Part shown: positions 9,964-18,527 of the stretch, in pieces
Layout of the letters: each line of letters starts with the position of its first letter
Position numbering within the stretch: the first letter of the stretch is position 1
NCBI RefSeq assembly: GCF_900115545.1
Contig: NZ_FOWV01000003.1
Coordinates: 124,001-188,000, forward strand
Direction of reading: 5' to 3'
DNA: 64,000 nt
Origin: Ralstonia sp. NFACC01
GTDB taxonomy: Bacteria; Pseudomonadota; Gammaproteobacteria; Burkholderiales; Burkholderiaceae
Notes under the pieces: generated by a model
Database searches by the model: none
The model's input: the letters and a program-made list of their open reading frames with translations, nothing else
Told to the model about the DNA's origin: nothing
Position numbers and translations under genes: made by a program

Positions 9964-10770
9964 CTATTGAGGCGGCAAGTAGCGCATCGGATCGACCGGC
10001 TTACCGTTGCGGCGCACTTCAAAATGAAGCTTCACGCGATCCGCATCGGTACTGCCCATTTCGGCGATCTTCTGCCCTTTCTTAACCGTGGATTGCTCGG
10101 TGACCAGAACCTTATCGTTGTTGCCGTAGGCGGTCAGGAACGTGTCGTTGTGTTTGATGATGACAAGATTCCCGTACCCACGCAAGGGTCCAACGTGGAT
10201 CACTTTTCCGTCGTCGGCAGCGACCACAGCATCACCACGTTTGCCACCAATGTCGATGCCCTTGTTGCTCTTGTCATCGAAACGGTTGATGAGCGAGCCG
10301 CGTGCTGGCCAGGCCAGCGAGATTGCGCCGTCGCTTGCCCCGGCAGGAGCACTGGACGACGCTGCGGGCGGCGGCGTCACCGGCGTGGAATCGGCCGGCG
10401 GGGTGGTCGTGTTGGCGGGGCGAACCGGCGTGACCACTGCCCCGGTGCTGCTGACCTCCGCGTTTGGCGGAACCACGCGTAACAGCTGATCGACTTCGAT
10501 CTGATTCGGGTTGGCGATGTTGTTCCAGGCCACCAGGTCGCGCGGCGCCTGGCCATTACGCAAGGCGATGCTGTACAAGGTATCGCCACGCTTGACCCGA
10601 TAGTAGCCAGGGGGCGGCGGCTCTTGCGACACGGTGCCAGTGCTGCCGGCACGCGAGGTGCGGTCGAGAACAGGGGCCTGGTTGCCGGAGGATGCGCAAG
10701 CCGCCAGTAGTGCGGCCGACACCATCGCCACGGCGAGCCGGCCTGCGCGTGCGGGGCTTGGACGGTTCAT
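9964..10770 (-). CDS. nlpD: NlpD-like LysM/degenerate LytM (M23) lipoprotein
   Basis: Envelope lipoprotein of the NlpD family, which in E. coli activates the amidase AmiC during cell separation. The 268-residue product has a lipoprotein signal ([11 protein letters not shown]), a LysM repeat ([20 protein letters not shown] to [10 protein letters not shown]), a Pro/Thr/Ala linker and a C-terminal M23 domain (RGSLINRF to PMRYLPP). The first metal motif HxxxD reads NKGID and the HxH motif reads KLHFE, so two zinc ligands are missing, which fits an activator rather than a peptidase. I start at [10 protein letters not shown]; seven more codons are open upstream. The surE-pcm-nlpD-rpoS order is classic, and in other bacteria nlpD carries an rpoS promoter. 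Confidence 0.9.
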   Translation of the reverse strand: MNRPSPARAGRLAVAMVSAALLAACASSGNQAPVLDRTSRAGSTGTVSQEPPPPGYYRVKRGDTLYSIALRNGQAPRDLVAWNNIANPNQIEVDQLLRVVPPNAEVSSTGAVVTPVRPANTTTPPADSTPVTPPPAASSSAPAGASDGAISLAWPARGSLINRFDDKSNKGIDIGGKRGDAVVAADDGKVIHVGPLRGYGNLVIIKHNDTFLTAYGNNDKVLVTEQSTVKKGQKIAEMGSTDADRVKLHFEVRRNGKPVDPMRYLPPQ

Positions 10771-10792
10771 GGAGCTCCGGGAAATGAACATG

Positions 10793-11737
10793 CTAAACAG
10801 TTCCTGATTTTAACGGGACAAAGAAAACGCCTTCAAGCGCGGTACTGTGAAACTGGAAGCGGCTGCGGCGCTCGATGAGAACGAGCTGCTGCGCGGGGCC
10901 GCTGTTGCGATCGGTAGCCACCGGAGCAATCAGCCGGCCGCCGACGGTCAGCTGGTCGAGAAGCGCCTGCGGCACCTCTAGCCCTGCCGCCGCCAGGATG
11001 ATGGCGTCGAACGGCGCGGCCTTCGGCAGCCCCAGCATGCCGTCGCCATAGTGCAGACGGATGTTTGGCACACGGAGTGGCCGCAAGTTCGCTTTGGCTT
11101 TTTCATGCAGCGGGCGGACGCGCTCGATCGAGTACACCTCATCGGCGAGCTGCGCCAGCACGGCTGCCTGGTAGCCGCAGCCGGTGCCAATTTCCAACAC
11201 GCGCGCCAGCGGCATGCCAGTGCGGCCGGACCGTCCACTCAACAACAACTCGATCATCCGTCCGACCACTGACGGCTTGGAGATCGTTTGCTGATGACCG
11301 ATCGGCAAAGCGGAATCTTCATATGCCTGTGAGGCAAGGCCGGCATCGACAAACAGATGGCGCGGTACCGTGCCGATTGCAGCGAGCACGCGCTTATCAC
11401 TCACGCCTCCCGCCTGCACTCGGCCAACTAACGCCTGACGCGCACGGTCCGATGCCATGCCGCCGGCAGCCGCGTGCGCTGCCGCCGTGCGTGCCTGTAC
11501 GGCGCTCGCGGCGACAGCGCCGACAACAGCGTCGACACCCGCCACACGCTGTGGCGCAGGCGCAGGAGCGGATGTGGGCGACGCGCGCTCAACGGATGCC
11601 GCACGCACCGGCGTGGGGCGTGACACTGCGCTCACCCCCGACGAGATACGCGTTTCACGCTGACGCTCCACGGGCTTGCGCTCGACCACTGCGTCAAGCG
11701 TCAACGGAAAGCGCCGGTCTCGCGGGCGTTCAGACAT
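10793..11737 (-). CDS. pcm: Protein-L-isoaspartate O-methyltransferase with N-terminal extension
   Basis: Repairs isomerised Asp/Asn residues by SAM-dependent methylation. The C-terminal two thirds (from about residue 94, [10 protein letters not shown]) match the whole E. coli enzyme, with [10 protein letters not shown] and the SAM motif [18 protein letters not shown]. The first ~93 residues are Ala/Pro/Arg-rich and look disordered. The start at 11737 is supported by AGGGTGG upstream and a 15-base gap from surE; M94 has no Shine-Dalgarno. Total 314 residues against about 208 in E. coli. Operon with surE upstream and nlpD downstream. The role of the extension is unknown. Confidence 0.93.
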   Translation of the reverse strand: MSERPRDRRFPLTLDAVVERKPVERQRETRISSGVSAVSRPTPVRAASVERASPTSAPAPAPQRVAGVDAVVGAVAASAVQARTAAAHAAAGGMASDRARQALVGRVQAGGVSDKRVLAAIGTVPRHLFVDAGLASQAYEDSALPIGHQQTISKPSVVGRMIELLLSGRSGRTGMPLARVLEIGTGCGYQAAVLAQLADEVYSIERVRPLHEKAKANLRPLRVPNIRLHYGDGMLGLPKAAPFDAIILAAAGLEVPQALLDQLTVGGRLIAPVATDRNSGPAQQLVLIERRSRFQFHSTALEGVFFVPLKSGTV

Positions 11738-11752
11738 GAGCCACCCTGACGA

Positions 11753-12508
11753 TCATGGCGTCTGCCAGCGGCGCACGGTGCGCAGTTGGGCCGTATCGGT
11801 CAGATCGAGCTGCAGCGGTGTCAGCGAAACGAAGCCATGCGCGACGGCATGGAAATCGGTGCCCTCGCTGGCGTCTTTCGCATCGCCGGCGGCACCGACC
11901 CAGAAGATCGGCTCGCCGCGCGGATTGGCTTGGCGGATCACCGGCTGCGATTGATGTCGCTTGCCCAGACGCGTCGCGCGCCAACCGGCCAGCTCGCCGT
12001 AGGGCAGATTCGGGATATTGACGTTGAGCAGGACCGGGCCGTCCAGTGGATCGGTCAAATAGCGCTCGACCACCTCGCGGGCAACACGCTCGGCGGCGTC
12101 GAGGTGCGTCCAGCCCTTGTCGGCCTGCGAGAACGCAATCGACGGAATACCAAACAGATAGCCCTCGATGGCAGCGGCGACGGTGCCGGAATACAGCACG
12201 TCTTCGCCCATGTTCTGACCCTGGTTGATACCGGAGACGACCAGGTCGGGCTTCTCCTCGATCATGCCGGTAAGCGCGATGTGCACGCAGTCCGTCGGCG
12301 TGCCGTTGACGAAGCGAAAGCCCTTCTGGGCACCGTCGGTCGCTTCGAACACCGAAAGCGGGCGCTGCAGCGTGAGCGAGTTCGACGCGCCGCTGTGGTT
12401 CTGCTCCGGTGCGACCACCGTCACGCGGCCCAGGGGGCTCAGCGCACGATGCAGCGCCGCGAGCCCGGGCGCGAGGTATCCGTCGTCGTTGGCAATGAGA
12501 ATATGCAT
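11753..12508 (-). CDS. surE: 5'-nucleotidase / stationary-phase survival protein SurE
   Basis: Metal-dependent nucleoside monophosphatase (also exopolyphosphatase in E. coli). The 251-residue product begins [16 protein letters not shown], which holds the metal-binding Asp pair, and continues with [30 protein letters not shown] and [20 protein letters not shown], all hallmark SurE stretches. I start at 12508 because the family begins exactly there; an in-frame ATG 29 codons earlier has no homology. It is first in surE-pcm-nlpD-rpoS, a set linked to stationary-phase survival. Confidence 0.96.
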   Translation of the reverse strand: MHILIANDDGYLAPGLAALHRALSPLGRVTVVAPEQNHSGASNSLTLQRPLSVFEATDGAQKGFRFVNGTPTDCVHIALTGMIEEKPDLVVSGINQGQNMGEDVLYSGTVAAAIEGYLFGIPSIAFSQADKGWTHLDAAERVAREVVERYLTDPLDGPVLLNVNIPNLPYGELAGWRATRLGKRHQSQPVIRQANPRGEPIFWVGAAGDAKDASEGTDFHAVAHGFVSLTPLQLDLTDTAQLRTVRRWQTP

Positions 12509-12719
12509 GGCGCGGATTGTAACCGAGCAACGTTCTCGAATCGTGCTCGGGCATACGTTCTGCACGCTTACAAAAAATGCATCGACAAGCCGCACGATTC
12601 ATCGCATCCGGTTAAATCGAACGATCGTGCTTTTATTCGGTTACACTGCCAGACGAGATCGCGTGCAATGCATGCGAGATGGCGAACAATCCAACGCAAG
12701 ACTGTTGAGGAGACACAAG

Positions 12720-13694
12720 ATGAAAGCCGTCGTCTGCAAGACCTGGGGCCCGCCCGAATCGCTGGTGATCGAAACGCTGCCGGACCTCTCGCCGGGCACC
12801 GGCGAAGTCGTGATCGACGTAAAGGCCGCGGGGGTGAATTTTCCTGACGTGCTGATCATCCAGAACAAGTACCAGTTCAAGCCGGAGTTGCCGTTTACGC
12901 CCGGCTCGGAAGTCGCGGGCGTGGTCAATGCGGTAGGCGAAGGCGTGTCACACCTCAAGGCCGGCGACCACGTGATCGCCTTCCTTGGCCAGGGCGCCTT
13001 TGCTTCACAGGTGAAAGCATCGGCCAAAGTGGTGATGCCGATGCCGCCTGGCATGGCGTTCGACACCGCCGCCGCATTCACGCTTACGTACGGCACGTCG
13101 CACCACGCGGTGGTCGATCGCGGACAACTGAAGGCCGGCGAGACGATGCTTGTGCTCGGCGCGGCCGGCGGCGTTGGACTGGCGGCCATCGAGATCGGCA
13201 AGGCGATCGGCGCACGCGTCATCGCGGCGGCGTCGAGCGACGAAAAGCTGGCGGTCTGCAAAGACCACGGCGCCGATGCACTTATCAACTATTCGACCGA
13301 AGACCTGCGCGAGCGCATCAAGGAATTGACCGATGGCAAAGGCCCCGACGTGATCTATGACCCGGTCGGCGGTATTTATGCGGAACCGGCCTTCCGTTCG
13401 ATTGCCTGGCGCGGCCGCTACCTCGTGGTCGGATTTGCCAACGGTGAGATTCCGAAGATGCCGCTGAACCTCGCGCTGCTGAAGGGCGCGTCGCTGGTCG
13501 GCGTGTTCTGGGGCGAGTTTGCTCGTCGCGAGCCGAAGGCGAATCTGGCGAACATGATGCAGATGCTCGGCTGGATGCAGGAAGGCAAGATCCGTCCGCA
13601 TATCTCGGCGCGCTATCCGCTGGAGCAGACGACACAAGCGCTGCTGGACATGGCGGCGCGCAAGGTGACGGGCAAGGTGGTGATCCAGCCTTAA
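12720..13694 (+). CDS. NADPH:quinone oxidoreductase family protein (zinc-free MDR)
   Basis: Medium-chain dehydrogenase/reductase of the quinone oxidoreductase branch. The 324-residue product starts MKAVVCKTWGPPESL, has the GroES-like domain with AAGVNFPDVLIIQ, and a Rossmann domain with LGAAGGVGLAAIEIGKAIGA (nucleotide motif). The cysteines of the structural zinc site are absent. GAGGAG precedes the ATG at 7 bases' spacing; the open frame continues far upstream antisense to surE and is not coding. It ends in its own terminator, convergent with the Old Yellow Enzyme gene. The natural substrate cannot be read from sequence. Confidence 0.9.
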   Translation: MKAVVCKTWGPPESLVIETLPDLSPGTGEVVIDVKAAGVNFPDVLIIQNKYQFKPELPFTPGSEVAGVVNAVGEGVSHLKAGDHVIAFLGQGAFASQVKASAKVVMPMPPGMAFDTAAAFTLTYGTSHHAVVDRGQLKAGETMLVLGAAGGVGLAAIEIGKAIGARVIAAASSDEKLAVCKDHGADALINYSTEDLRERIKELTDGKGPDVIYDPVGGIYAEPAFRSIAWRGRYLVVGFANGEIPKMPLNLALLKGASLVGVFWGEFARREPKANLANMMQMLGWMQEGKIRPHISARYPLEQTTQALLDMAARKVTGKVVIQP

Positions 13695-13715
13695 AGAACG
13701 CACGCGCTGGAGACA

Positions 13716-13753
13716 AAAAAGCCGCGCAGGTTGATCGCCTGCGCGGCTTTCTC
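13716..13753. terminator. Bidirectional rho-independent terminator
   Basis: AAAGCCGCGCAGG at about 13718-13730 pairs with CCTGCGCGGCTTT at 13738-13750, loop TTGATCG, with flanking A and T runs. It separates the convergent oxidoreductase and Old Yellow Enzyme genes. Confidence 0.85.
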
Positions 13754-13770
13754 TTTGGTGCAACGGATTA

Positions 13771-14877
13771 TCAGGCCGCTTCTTCCAGCGTCGGATAGTC
13801 GGTGTAGCCCTTTTCCTGGCCACCGTAGAACGTTGCGCGATCTGGCTGGTTGAGCGATGCGCCGGCACGGAAGCGCGCCACCAGATCGGGATTGGCGATG
13901 AACGGACGACCGAACGCAACGGCATCAGCCAGACCGGAGGCGATCATCTGCTCGCCCTCTTCCGCCGTGTATTGGCCGCACACGATGAGCGTGCCCTTGA
14001 AGGCGTCGCGCAGTTGACGACGGAAATCGTTGGTCAGCTCGGGACCGCCGGCCCAATCCGGCTCGGCAATGTGCAAATAGGCGATGCCACGCTTGGTCAG
14101 CTCGCGGGCGAGGTACAACGCGCTTTCTTCAGCCTGTGCGTCGGCAATGTCATGCGCGACGAAGTGCGGAGACAGGCGGATGCCGACTCGGTCTGCGCCA
14201 ATCTCCGCGATAGCGGTATCGACGACTTCGAGAATCAGTCGGGCGCGGTTTTCCAGGGAGCCGCCGTATTGGTCGGTGCGCTGGTTGCTGTTGGTCGAAA
14301 GGAATTGGTGCAGCAGGTAACCGTTGGCGGCGTGGATTTCAACGAAATCGAAACCTGCACGGCGTGCACGCAGCACGGCTTGACGATATTGCGCGATCAC
14401 ACCGGGGATTTCTTCCGTGGCGAGCGCGCGCGGCTCGCTGGTCGGCACATTGGCGGGCGTGCCGTCGGGCTGCACGACAAAGCTCTGTGCGCCCTTGGCG
14501 ACGATGGCCGACGGCGCGACAGGTGCCTGGCCATTTTCCTGCAGCAACGTGTTGGAAATGCGGCCCACGTGCCAGAGCTGTTGCGAGATGCGGCCGCCCT
14601 TGGCGTGCACGGCATCCACCACCGCCTTCCAGCCGGCTTCCTGTTCGTCGGTGTACATGCCCGGCGTCCAGGCGTAGCCCTGGCCCTGGCGGGAAATTTG
14701 CGTTGCTTCCGTCACGATCAGGCCCGCGGTTGCACGCTGGGCGTAATAGGTCACGTTCAGTTCGGTCGGCACGTCACCCGGCTGGCCGGCGCGCGAGCGC
14801 GTGAGCGGCGCCATCACGACACGATTGGCGAGGGTCGTACGGCCGGTCTGAATCGGGGACAGCAATTGTTGGGTCAT
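13771..14877 (-). CDS. Old Yellow Enzyme family alkene reductase (NemA-like)
   Basis: FMN-dependent ene-reductase that reduces activated alkenes such as N-ethylmaleimide, quinones and nitro compounds. The 368-residue product has MAPLTRSRAGQ near the N-terminus, QLWHVGRISN, the substrate-binding HAANGYLLHQFLS, and the FMN-binding GRPFIANPDLVARF at the end. The ATG at 14877 follows AGGAG. The TetR-type gene 98 bases upstream on the same strand matches the nemR-nemA arrangement of E. coli, and a 20-base palindrome (14898-14917) lies just before the gene. I leave the symbol empty because nemA is inferred only from family and context. Confidence 0.92.
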   Translation of the reverse strand: MTQQLLSPIQTGRTTLANRVVMAPLTRSRAGQPGDVPTELNVTYYAQRATAGLIVTEATQISRQGQGYAWTPGMYTDEQEAGWKAVVDAVHAKGGRISQQLWHVGRISNTLLQENGQAPVAPSAIVAKGAQSFVVQPDGTPANVPTSEPRALATEEIPGVIAQYRQAVLRARRAGFDFVEIHAANGYLLHQFLSTNSNQRTDQYGGSLENRARLILEVVDTAIAEIGADRVGIRLSPHFVAHDIADAQAEESALYLARELTKRGIAYLHIAEPDWAGGPELTNDFRRQLRDAFKGTLIVCGQYTAEEGEQMIASGLADAVAFGRPFIANPDLVARFRAGASLNQPDRATFYGGQEKGYTDYPTLEEAA

Positions 14878-14897
14878 ATCAGCTCCTGAAAGAGAGA

Positions 14898-14917
14898 CTA
14901 TTCGACCGGTCATCTAG
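14898..14917. promoter_or_regulatory. Candidate TetR-type operator before the Old Yellow Enzyme gene
   Basis: The sequence CTA-N3-GACCGGTC-N3-TAG is an inverted repeat 20-40 bases upstream of the gene start. Its GACC/GGTC core and TAG ends resemble the second palindrome in front of the TetR gene (15623-15637), so both may be bound by the same regulator. Confidence 0.5.
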
Positions 14918-14975
14918 AACCGGAATCAAAGAAAAAGCGAGGGACATGCCTCGCCGGCAATGGTTTGGGTTGCAA

Positions 14976-15605
14976 TCAGTGTTTCGGCTTGGCCAGCAGG
15001 ATTTCAGTTTGCGCCACACAGCTCTTGAATGCGGCGACCGTGCGGTGCGCCTTGGCCAACAGCGCGCCGCCCATCCACATGGCGTACAGCCCTTCGGCCA
15101 GCTGACGCGCATCCTCCACAGGCGCTAACGAACCGTCGGCGACGCCTGCCTCGATTGCCGTGGCGATGCGCTCGACCATGCGCGTCATCCCAGTCGACAG
15201 CACCTTGCGCATCGGCTCCGACAAATCCGATACCTCTCCCGACAGCTTGACCGCCAGACAGGTGACTTCGCACGCGCTGCGCTCGTGCAGATCGATCCAG
15301 GCCATGAAATAGCGCAGCAGCCGCTCGCGGGCGGTGATGCGCGTGTCGTTGAACAGGCTCACAACGCCCGCGTCGTAGTCCTGGAAATAGCGCTCCAGCA
15401 TGGCAACGCCAAAATCTTCCTTCGACCCGAAGTAGTAATAGAACGAACCCTTGGGCACTTGTGCGCGGCCGAGGATTTCAGCCAACCCGACGGCCGAAAA
15501 GCCGCGCCCGAGGATCAGCTCGGCACCGGCGTCCAGGATGCGGTCGCGGGTGTCATGCCGGGCTTCGGCGCCTTCAGCGGTGACGGGTTCGGGGTGCTTG
15601 CTCAT
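14976..15605 (-). CDS. TetR/AcrR family transcriptional regulator (NemR-like)
   Basis: Probable electrophile-sensing repressor of the adjacent ene-reductase. The 209-residue product has an N-terminal TetR HTH (RILDAGAELILGRGFSAVG, then VPKGSFYYYFGSKEDF at about 50-65) and a ligand domain with C112, C116 and C196 and a Lys at 185. In E. coli NemR a reactive Cys near 106 and Lys 175 are involved in sensing bleach and aldehydes, so C112/C116 and K185 are plausible counterparts (inference). I start at MSKHPEPV (15605); MPSI at 15617 is an alternative. A palindrome lies just upstream. Confidence 0.88.
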   Translation of the reverse strand: MSKHPEPVTAEGAEARHDTRDRILDAGAELILGRGFSAVGLAEILGRAQVPKGSFYYYFGSKEDFGVAMLERYFQDYDAGVVSLFNDTRITARERLLRYFMAWIDLHERSACEVTCLAVKLSGEVSDLSEPMRKVLSTGMTRMVERIATAIEAGVADGSLAPVEDARQLAEGLYAMWMGGALLAKAHRTVAAFKSCVAQTEILLAKPKH

Positions 15606-15622
15606 GATGGATGGCATTGTAG

Positions 15623-15637
15623 TAGACCGACCGTCTA
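15623..15637. promoter_or_regulatory. Candidate TetR-type operator before the TetR gene
   Basis: TAGAC-N5-GTCTA, a 5+5 inverted repeat 17 bases upstream of the regulator's start. It would allow autoregulation and shares half-site features with the palindrome at 14898-14917. Confidence 0.5.
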
Positions 15638-15696
15638 GTTGCATGACCCTGCTCACGGCAGGGTCGATGTGACGCTTGCGTCGTTAGCGCGCTTGC

Positions 15697-16488
15697 TTAG
15701 AGTTTTTCAGTCTCGCCGCTCTTCGGTTGCCAGCGCATCAGGCGTTTTTCCATCAAGCCGACGAGCCAGTCGAGCACCAGCGCAAAGACCGTCAGCACGA
15801 CGATGCCCGCAAACACGGTGTTGATGTCGAACGTGCCCTCTGCCTGGAGGATCAGGTAACCGACACCGCGCGCCGAGCCGAGATACTCACCCACCACCGC
15901 CCCGACGAAGGCCAGACCGACCGACGTATGCAGCGATGAGAACACCCAGCTCGTCGCGCTCGGCAGGTAGACAAAGCGCAGCAGTTGCCGCTGCGATGCG
16001 CCCAGCATGCGCGCATTGGCCAGCACAACCGGGCTCACTTCCTTCACACCTTGGTAGACGTTGAAGAAAACGATGAAGAACACCAGCGTCACCGCCAGCG
16101 CGACCTTCGACCAGATACCCAGTCCGAACCACACGCCGAAGATCGGCGCCAGGATCACCCGCGGCATCGAGTTGGCCGCCTTGATGTACGGATCAAGCAC
16201 CGCCGAAGCCGCCGAGCTCAGCGCCAGCCACAGGCCTGCGCCTAGGCCGGTGGCCGTGCCGATGGCAAATGCCAGCACCGTCTCGGCCAATGTCACGCCA
16301 AGGTGCTGATAAATATCGCCTTCGGTAACGAACCACGCCCAGACGCGCTGGGCAACAATGAGCGGTTCTCCGAAGAAGAACGCAACTTCCTGCGAGCGCG
16401 TGGCGAAGTGCCATATGCCCAACGTGAGGACCAGCAGACCAAGCTGCCAAGTGCGCAGCGCGAATGGAGAAAGCGGACGGTTAGCCAT
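15697..16488 (-). CDS. ABC transporter permease, NitT/TauT (SsuC-like) type
   Basis: Inner-membrane channel subunit of an importer of the nitrate/sulfonate/taurine class. The 263-residue product has about six membrane helices and the BPD-transp-1 signature ANARMLGASQRQLLRFVYLP containing the EAA-loop contact to the ATPase, plus SMPRVILAPIFGVWFGLG typical of SsuC/TauC. It is the last gene of a minus-strand set SBP > ATPase > permease, 23 bases after the ATPase. The substrate is not evident; nearby CoA-transferase and LysR genes suggest an organic acid rather than nitrate (inference). Confidence 0.9.
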   Translation of the reverse strand: MANRPLSPFALRTWQLGLLVLTLGIWHFATRSQEVAFFFGEPLIVAQRVWAWFVTEGDIYQHLGVTLAETVLAFAIGTATGLGAGLWLALSSAASAVLDPYIKAANSMPRVILAPIFGVWFGLGIWSKVALAVTLVFFIVFFNVYQGVKEVSPVVLANARMLGASQRQLLRFVYLPSATSWVFSSLHTSVGLAFVGAVVGEYLGSARGVGYLILQAEGTFDINTVFAGIVVLTVFALVLDWLVGLMEKRLMRWQPKSGETEKL

Positions 16489-16511
16489 GGATGCAATCGA
16501 TCAGATTCAGG

Positions 16512-17324
16512 TCAAGCCACGCGGCGGTGCTGCGCATAGCCCTTGAGAACTTCCTCGCGCAGCACATCCCAGATGCGCGAATGCAGGTCGACAAAGCCGG
16601 CCTGATCACGAATCTCGGCCACATCGCGCGGGCGCGGCAGGTCGATGGTGAATTCGCCGATCGGGTGCGTGCCAGGGCCGGCAGCCAGGACGACCACGCG
16701 GTCGCTCATGGCAATCGCTTCGTCCAGATCGTGCGTGATGAACAGCACCGCCTTTCGTTTAGCAGCCCAGAGATCGAGCACCTCGTTTTCCATCAACTGG
16801 CGCGTCTGAATGTCGAGCGCCGAGAACGGCTCGTCCATGAGGATGATGTCAGGGTCGAGCACCAGTGTTTGCGCCAAGCTCACGCGCTTGCGCATGCCGC
16901 CGGAAAGCTGATGCGGATAGCGGTCTTCAAACCCAGCCAAACCCACGCGCGCGAGCCACGACATGGCAAGGTCACGCGCTTCCTTGTCGGGCATGCCCCT
17001 AAACTGCAGCCCGGCCATCACGTTGTCGAGCGCGCTGCGCCATGGCATCAACGCCTCTGCCTGGAACATGTAGCCGGCGCGACGGTTGATGCCGAGCAGC
17101 GGCTCGCCAAAGACCCGCACCTGTCCGGAAGACGGCTGCAGCAGGCCCGCAGCCAGATTCAGCAACGTAGATTTGCCGCAGCCAGTCGGGCCCACCACGG
17201 AGACGAACTCGCCGGCCTGCACCTCCAGCGAGGTGTTTTGCACAGCGGTGTAACGCTGGCCCGGCGTGTCGGGTGAGATGAACGTACAGGTGATCTGATC
17301 GAACGAAAGCGCGGGATGGGACAT
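16512..17324 (-). CDS. ABC transporter ATP-binding protein, NitT/TauT type
   Basis: Energy-coupling ATPase of the importer. The 270-residue product contains Walker A (GPTGCGKSTLL), Q-loop, the signature LSGGMRKRVSLAQ, Walker B with DIILMDEPFSALD, and the switch His in LFITHDLDEAI. It sits between the substrate-binding protein and the permease on the same strand. A strong hairpin (17341-17372) separates it from the substrate-binding gene, which probably lowers its expression relative to the binding protein. Confidence 0.92.
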   Translation of the reverse strand: MSHPALSFDQITCTFISPDTPGQRYTAVQNTSLEVQAGEFVSVVGPTGCGKSTLLNLAAGLLQPSSGQVRVFGEPLLGINRRAGYMFQAEALMPWRSALDNVMAGLQFRGMPDKEARDLAMSWLARVGLAGFEDRYPHQLSGGMRKRVSLAQTLVLDPDIILMDEPFSALDIQTRQLMENEVLDLWAAKRKAVLFITHDLDEAIAMSDRVVVLAAGPGTHPIGEFTIDLPRPRDVAEIRDQAGFVDLHSRIWDVLREEVLKGYAQHRRVA

Positions 17325-17340
17325 GGTCTGCGGTCCAAAA

Positions 17341-17372
17341 GCAATGCGCCCGGGTGAAACCGGGCGCGTTGC
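17341..17372 (-). promoter_or_regulatory. Intra-operon hairpin between binding-protein and ATPase genes
   Basis: A 13-bp stem with one G-T position (17341-17353 with 17360-17372, loop GTGAAA) lies in the 64 bases between the two genes. On the minus strand it is followed by GCTTTTGG, a weak T-run. It may act as a leaky terminator or an mRNA 3'-end stabiliser that keeps the binding protein more abundant than the ATPase and permease. Confidence 0.6.
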
Positions 17373-17388
17373 TGAAAGCCTGTCGAAA

Positions 17389-18438
17389 TTACTTGTACTT
17401 GGCGTTGGCCTTCTGCACGAAGGTATTGGTGAAGGTCTGGTCGAGCTTGATCTGCTTGCCCTTCACTTCCGCATCAAACTCCGACAGCGTGCGCAGTGCC
17501 GTGGCGGGGCCGTCGGCGGGCATCGTGCCGTCTGGCGAGATGGCTTCGCGCACCTTGTCCCACGCCGCCAGATACAGCGCGCGGTCGCCCAGCAGATAGG
17601 CCTCCGGCACCGTCTTGACGATGTCCGACGGGCCCGCCTTCTGCAGCCACTTGAGCGCGCGCACCATGGCATTGGTCATCGCCTGCGTCGTGTTCGGATT
17701 CTTCTGAATGAACGCGGTGGATGCATACAGGCAGCCGGCCGGCATGTTGCCGCCGAAGACTGCCTTGGTATCGGCGAGCGTGCGGGTATCCGAGACCACG
17801 CGCACTTCATTCTTCTGCGTGAGCATCGACATCACCGGATCCAGGTTGGCCAGGGCGTCGATCTGGCCGGCACGCACGGCGGCAATCGCCCCGCTGCTCG
17901 GGCCCACGCCGATGATCGACACTTCGTTCGGCTTGATGCCGGCGCGCGCCAGCACGTAGTTGACCATGATGTTGGTCGACGAACCCGGAGCCGTCACGCC
18001 GATCTTCTTGCCTTTCAAATCGGCAATCGACTTGTAGTTGGGCATCGTCTTGTTGTTGACCGCCAGCACGATCTGCGGCGCACGCCCTTGCAGCACGAAC
18101 TCCTGGTACATCTGGCCCTTGGCCTGCAGCACCAGTGTGTGCTCATACGCGCCGCTCACCACGTCGGCGCTGCCGCCAACCACCGCCTGCAGAGCTTTCG
18201 CACCGCCGGCAAAGTCGACGATCTCAACGTCCAGGCCTTCGTCCTTGAAGTAGCCCAGGCGCTCGGCAATCGTGAGCGGCAGGTAGTAGAACAACGCCTT
18301 GCCGCCCACCGCGATGGTGACCTTGCTCTTTTCAGGTTTGCCCTGTGCCAGAACGGCGGGGCTGGAAGCCAGCAGGCTCGTCGCGCACAGTGCTGCGCTC
18401 ATCCATTTTGCCCAGCGCCCCATGACTCGTGTCCCCAT
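17389..18438 (-). CDS. ABC transporter substrate-binding protein, NitT/TauT type
   Basis: Periplasmic solute receptor for the importer. The 349-residue product has a signal peptide (WMSAALCATSLLASSPAVLA, cleavage near residue 34) and the SsuA/THI5-like fold: VTIAVGGKALFYYLPLTIAE, GYFKDEGLDVEIVDFAGG, GSADVVSGAYEHTL and ADLKGKKIGVTAPGSSTN. I start at 18438, where AGGAGACAGGC precedes the ATG; nine codons upstream are open but lack a Shine-Dalgarno. It is 89 bases after the CoA-transferase gene. The ligand cannot be read from sequence. Confidence 0.9.
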   Translation of the reverse strand: MGTRVMGRWAKWMSAALCATSLLASSPAVLAQGKPEKSKVTIAVGGKALFYYLPLTIAERLGYFKDEGLDVEIVDFAGGAKALQAVVGGSADVVSGAYEHTLVLQAKGQMYQEFVLQGRAPQIVLAVNNKTMPNYKSIADLKGKKIGVTAPGSSTNIMVNYVLARAGIKPNEVSIIGVGPSSGAIAAVRAGQIDALANLDPVMSMLTQKNEVRVVSDTRTLADTKAVFGGNMPAGCLYASTAFIQKNPNTTQAMTNAMVRALKWLQKAGPSDIVKTVPEAYLLGDRALYLAAWDKVREAISPDGTMPADGPATALRTLSEFDAEVKGKQIKLDQTFTNTFVQKANAKYK

Positions 18439-18527
18439 GCCTGTCTCCTGTTGTGTGGCGTTCACTGCCTTGGCGGCGATATTACCGCAACGATTTGCAA
18501 CACAACATGCGGGATCGTCCTAGCTGT

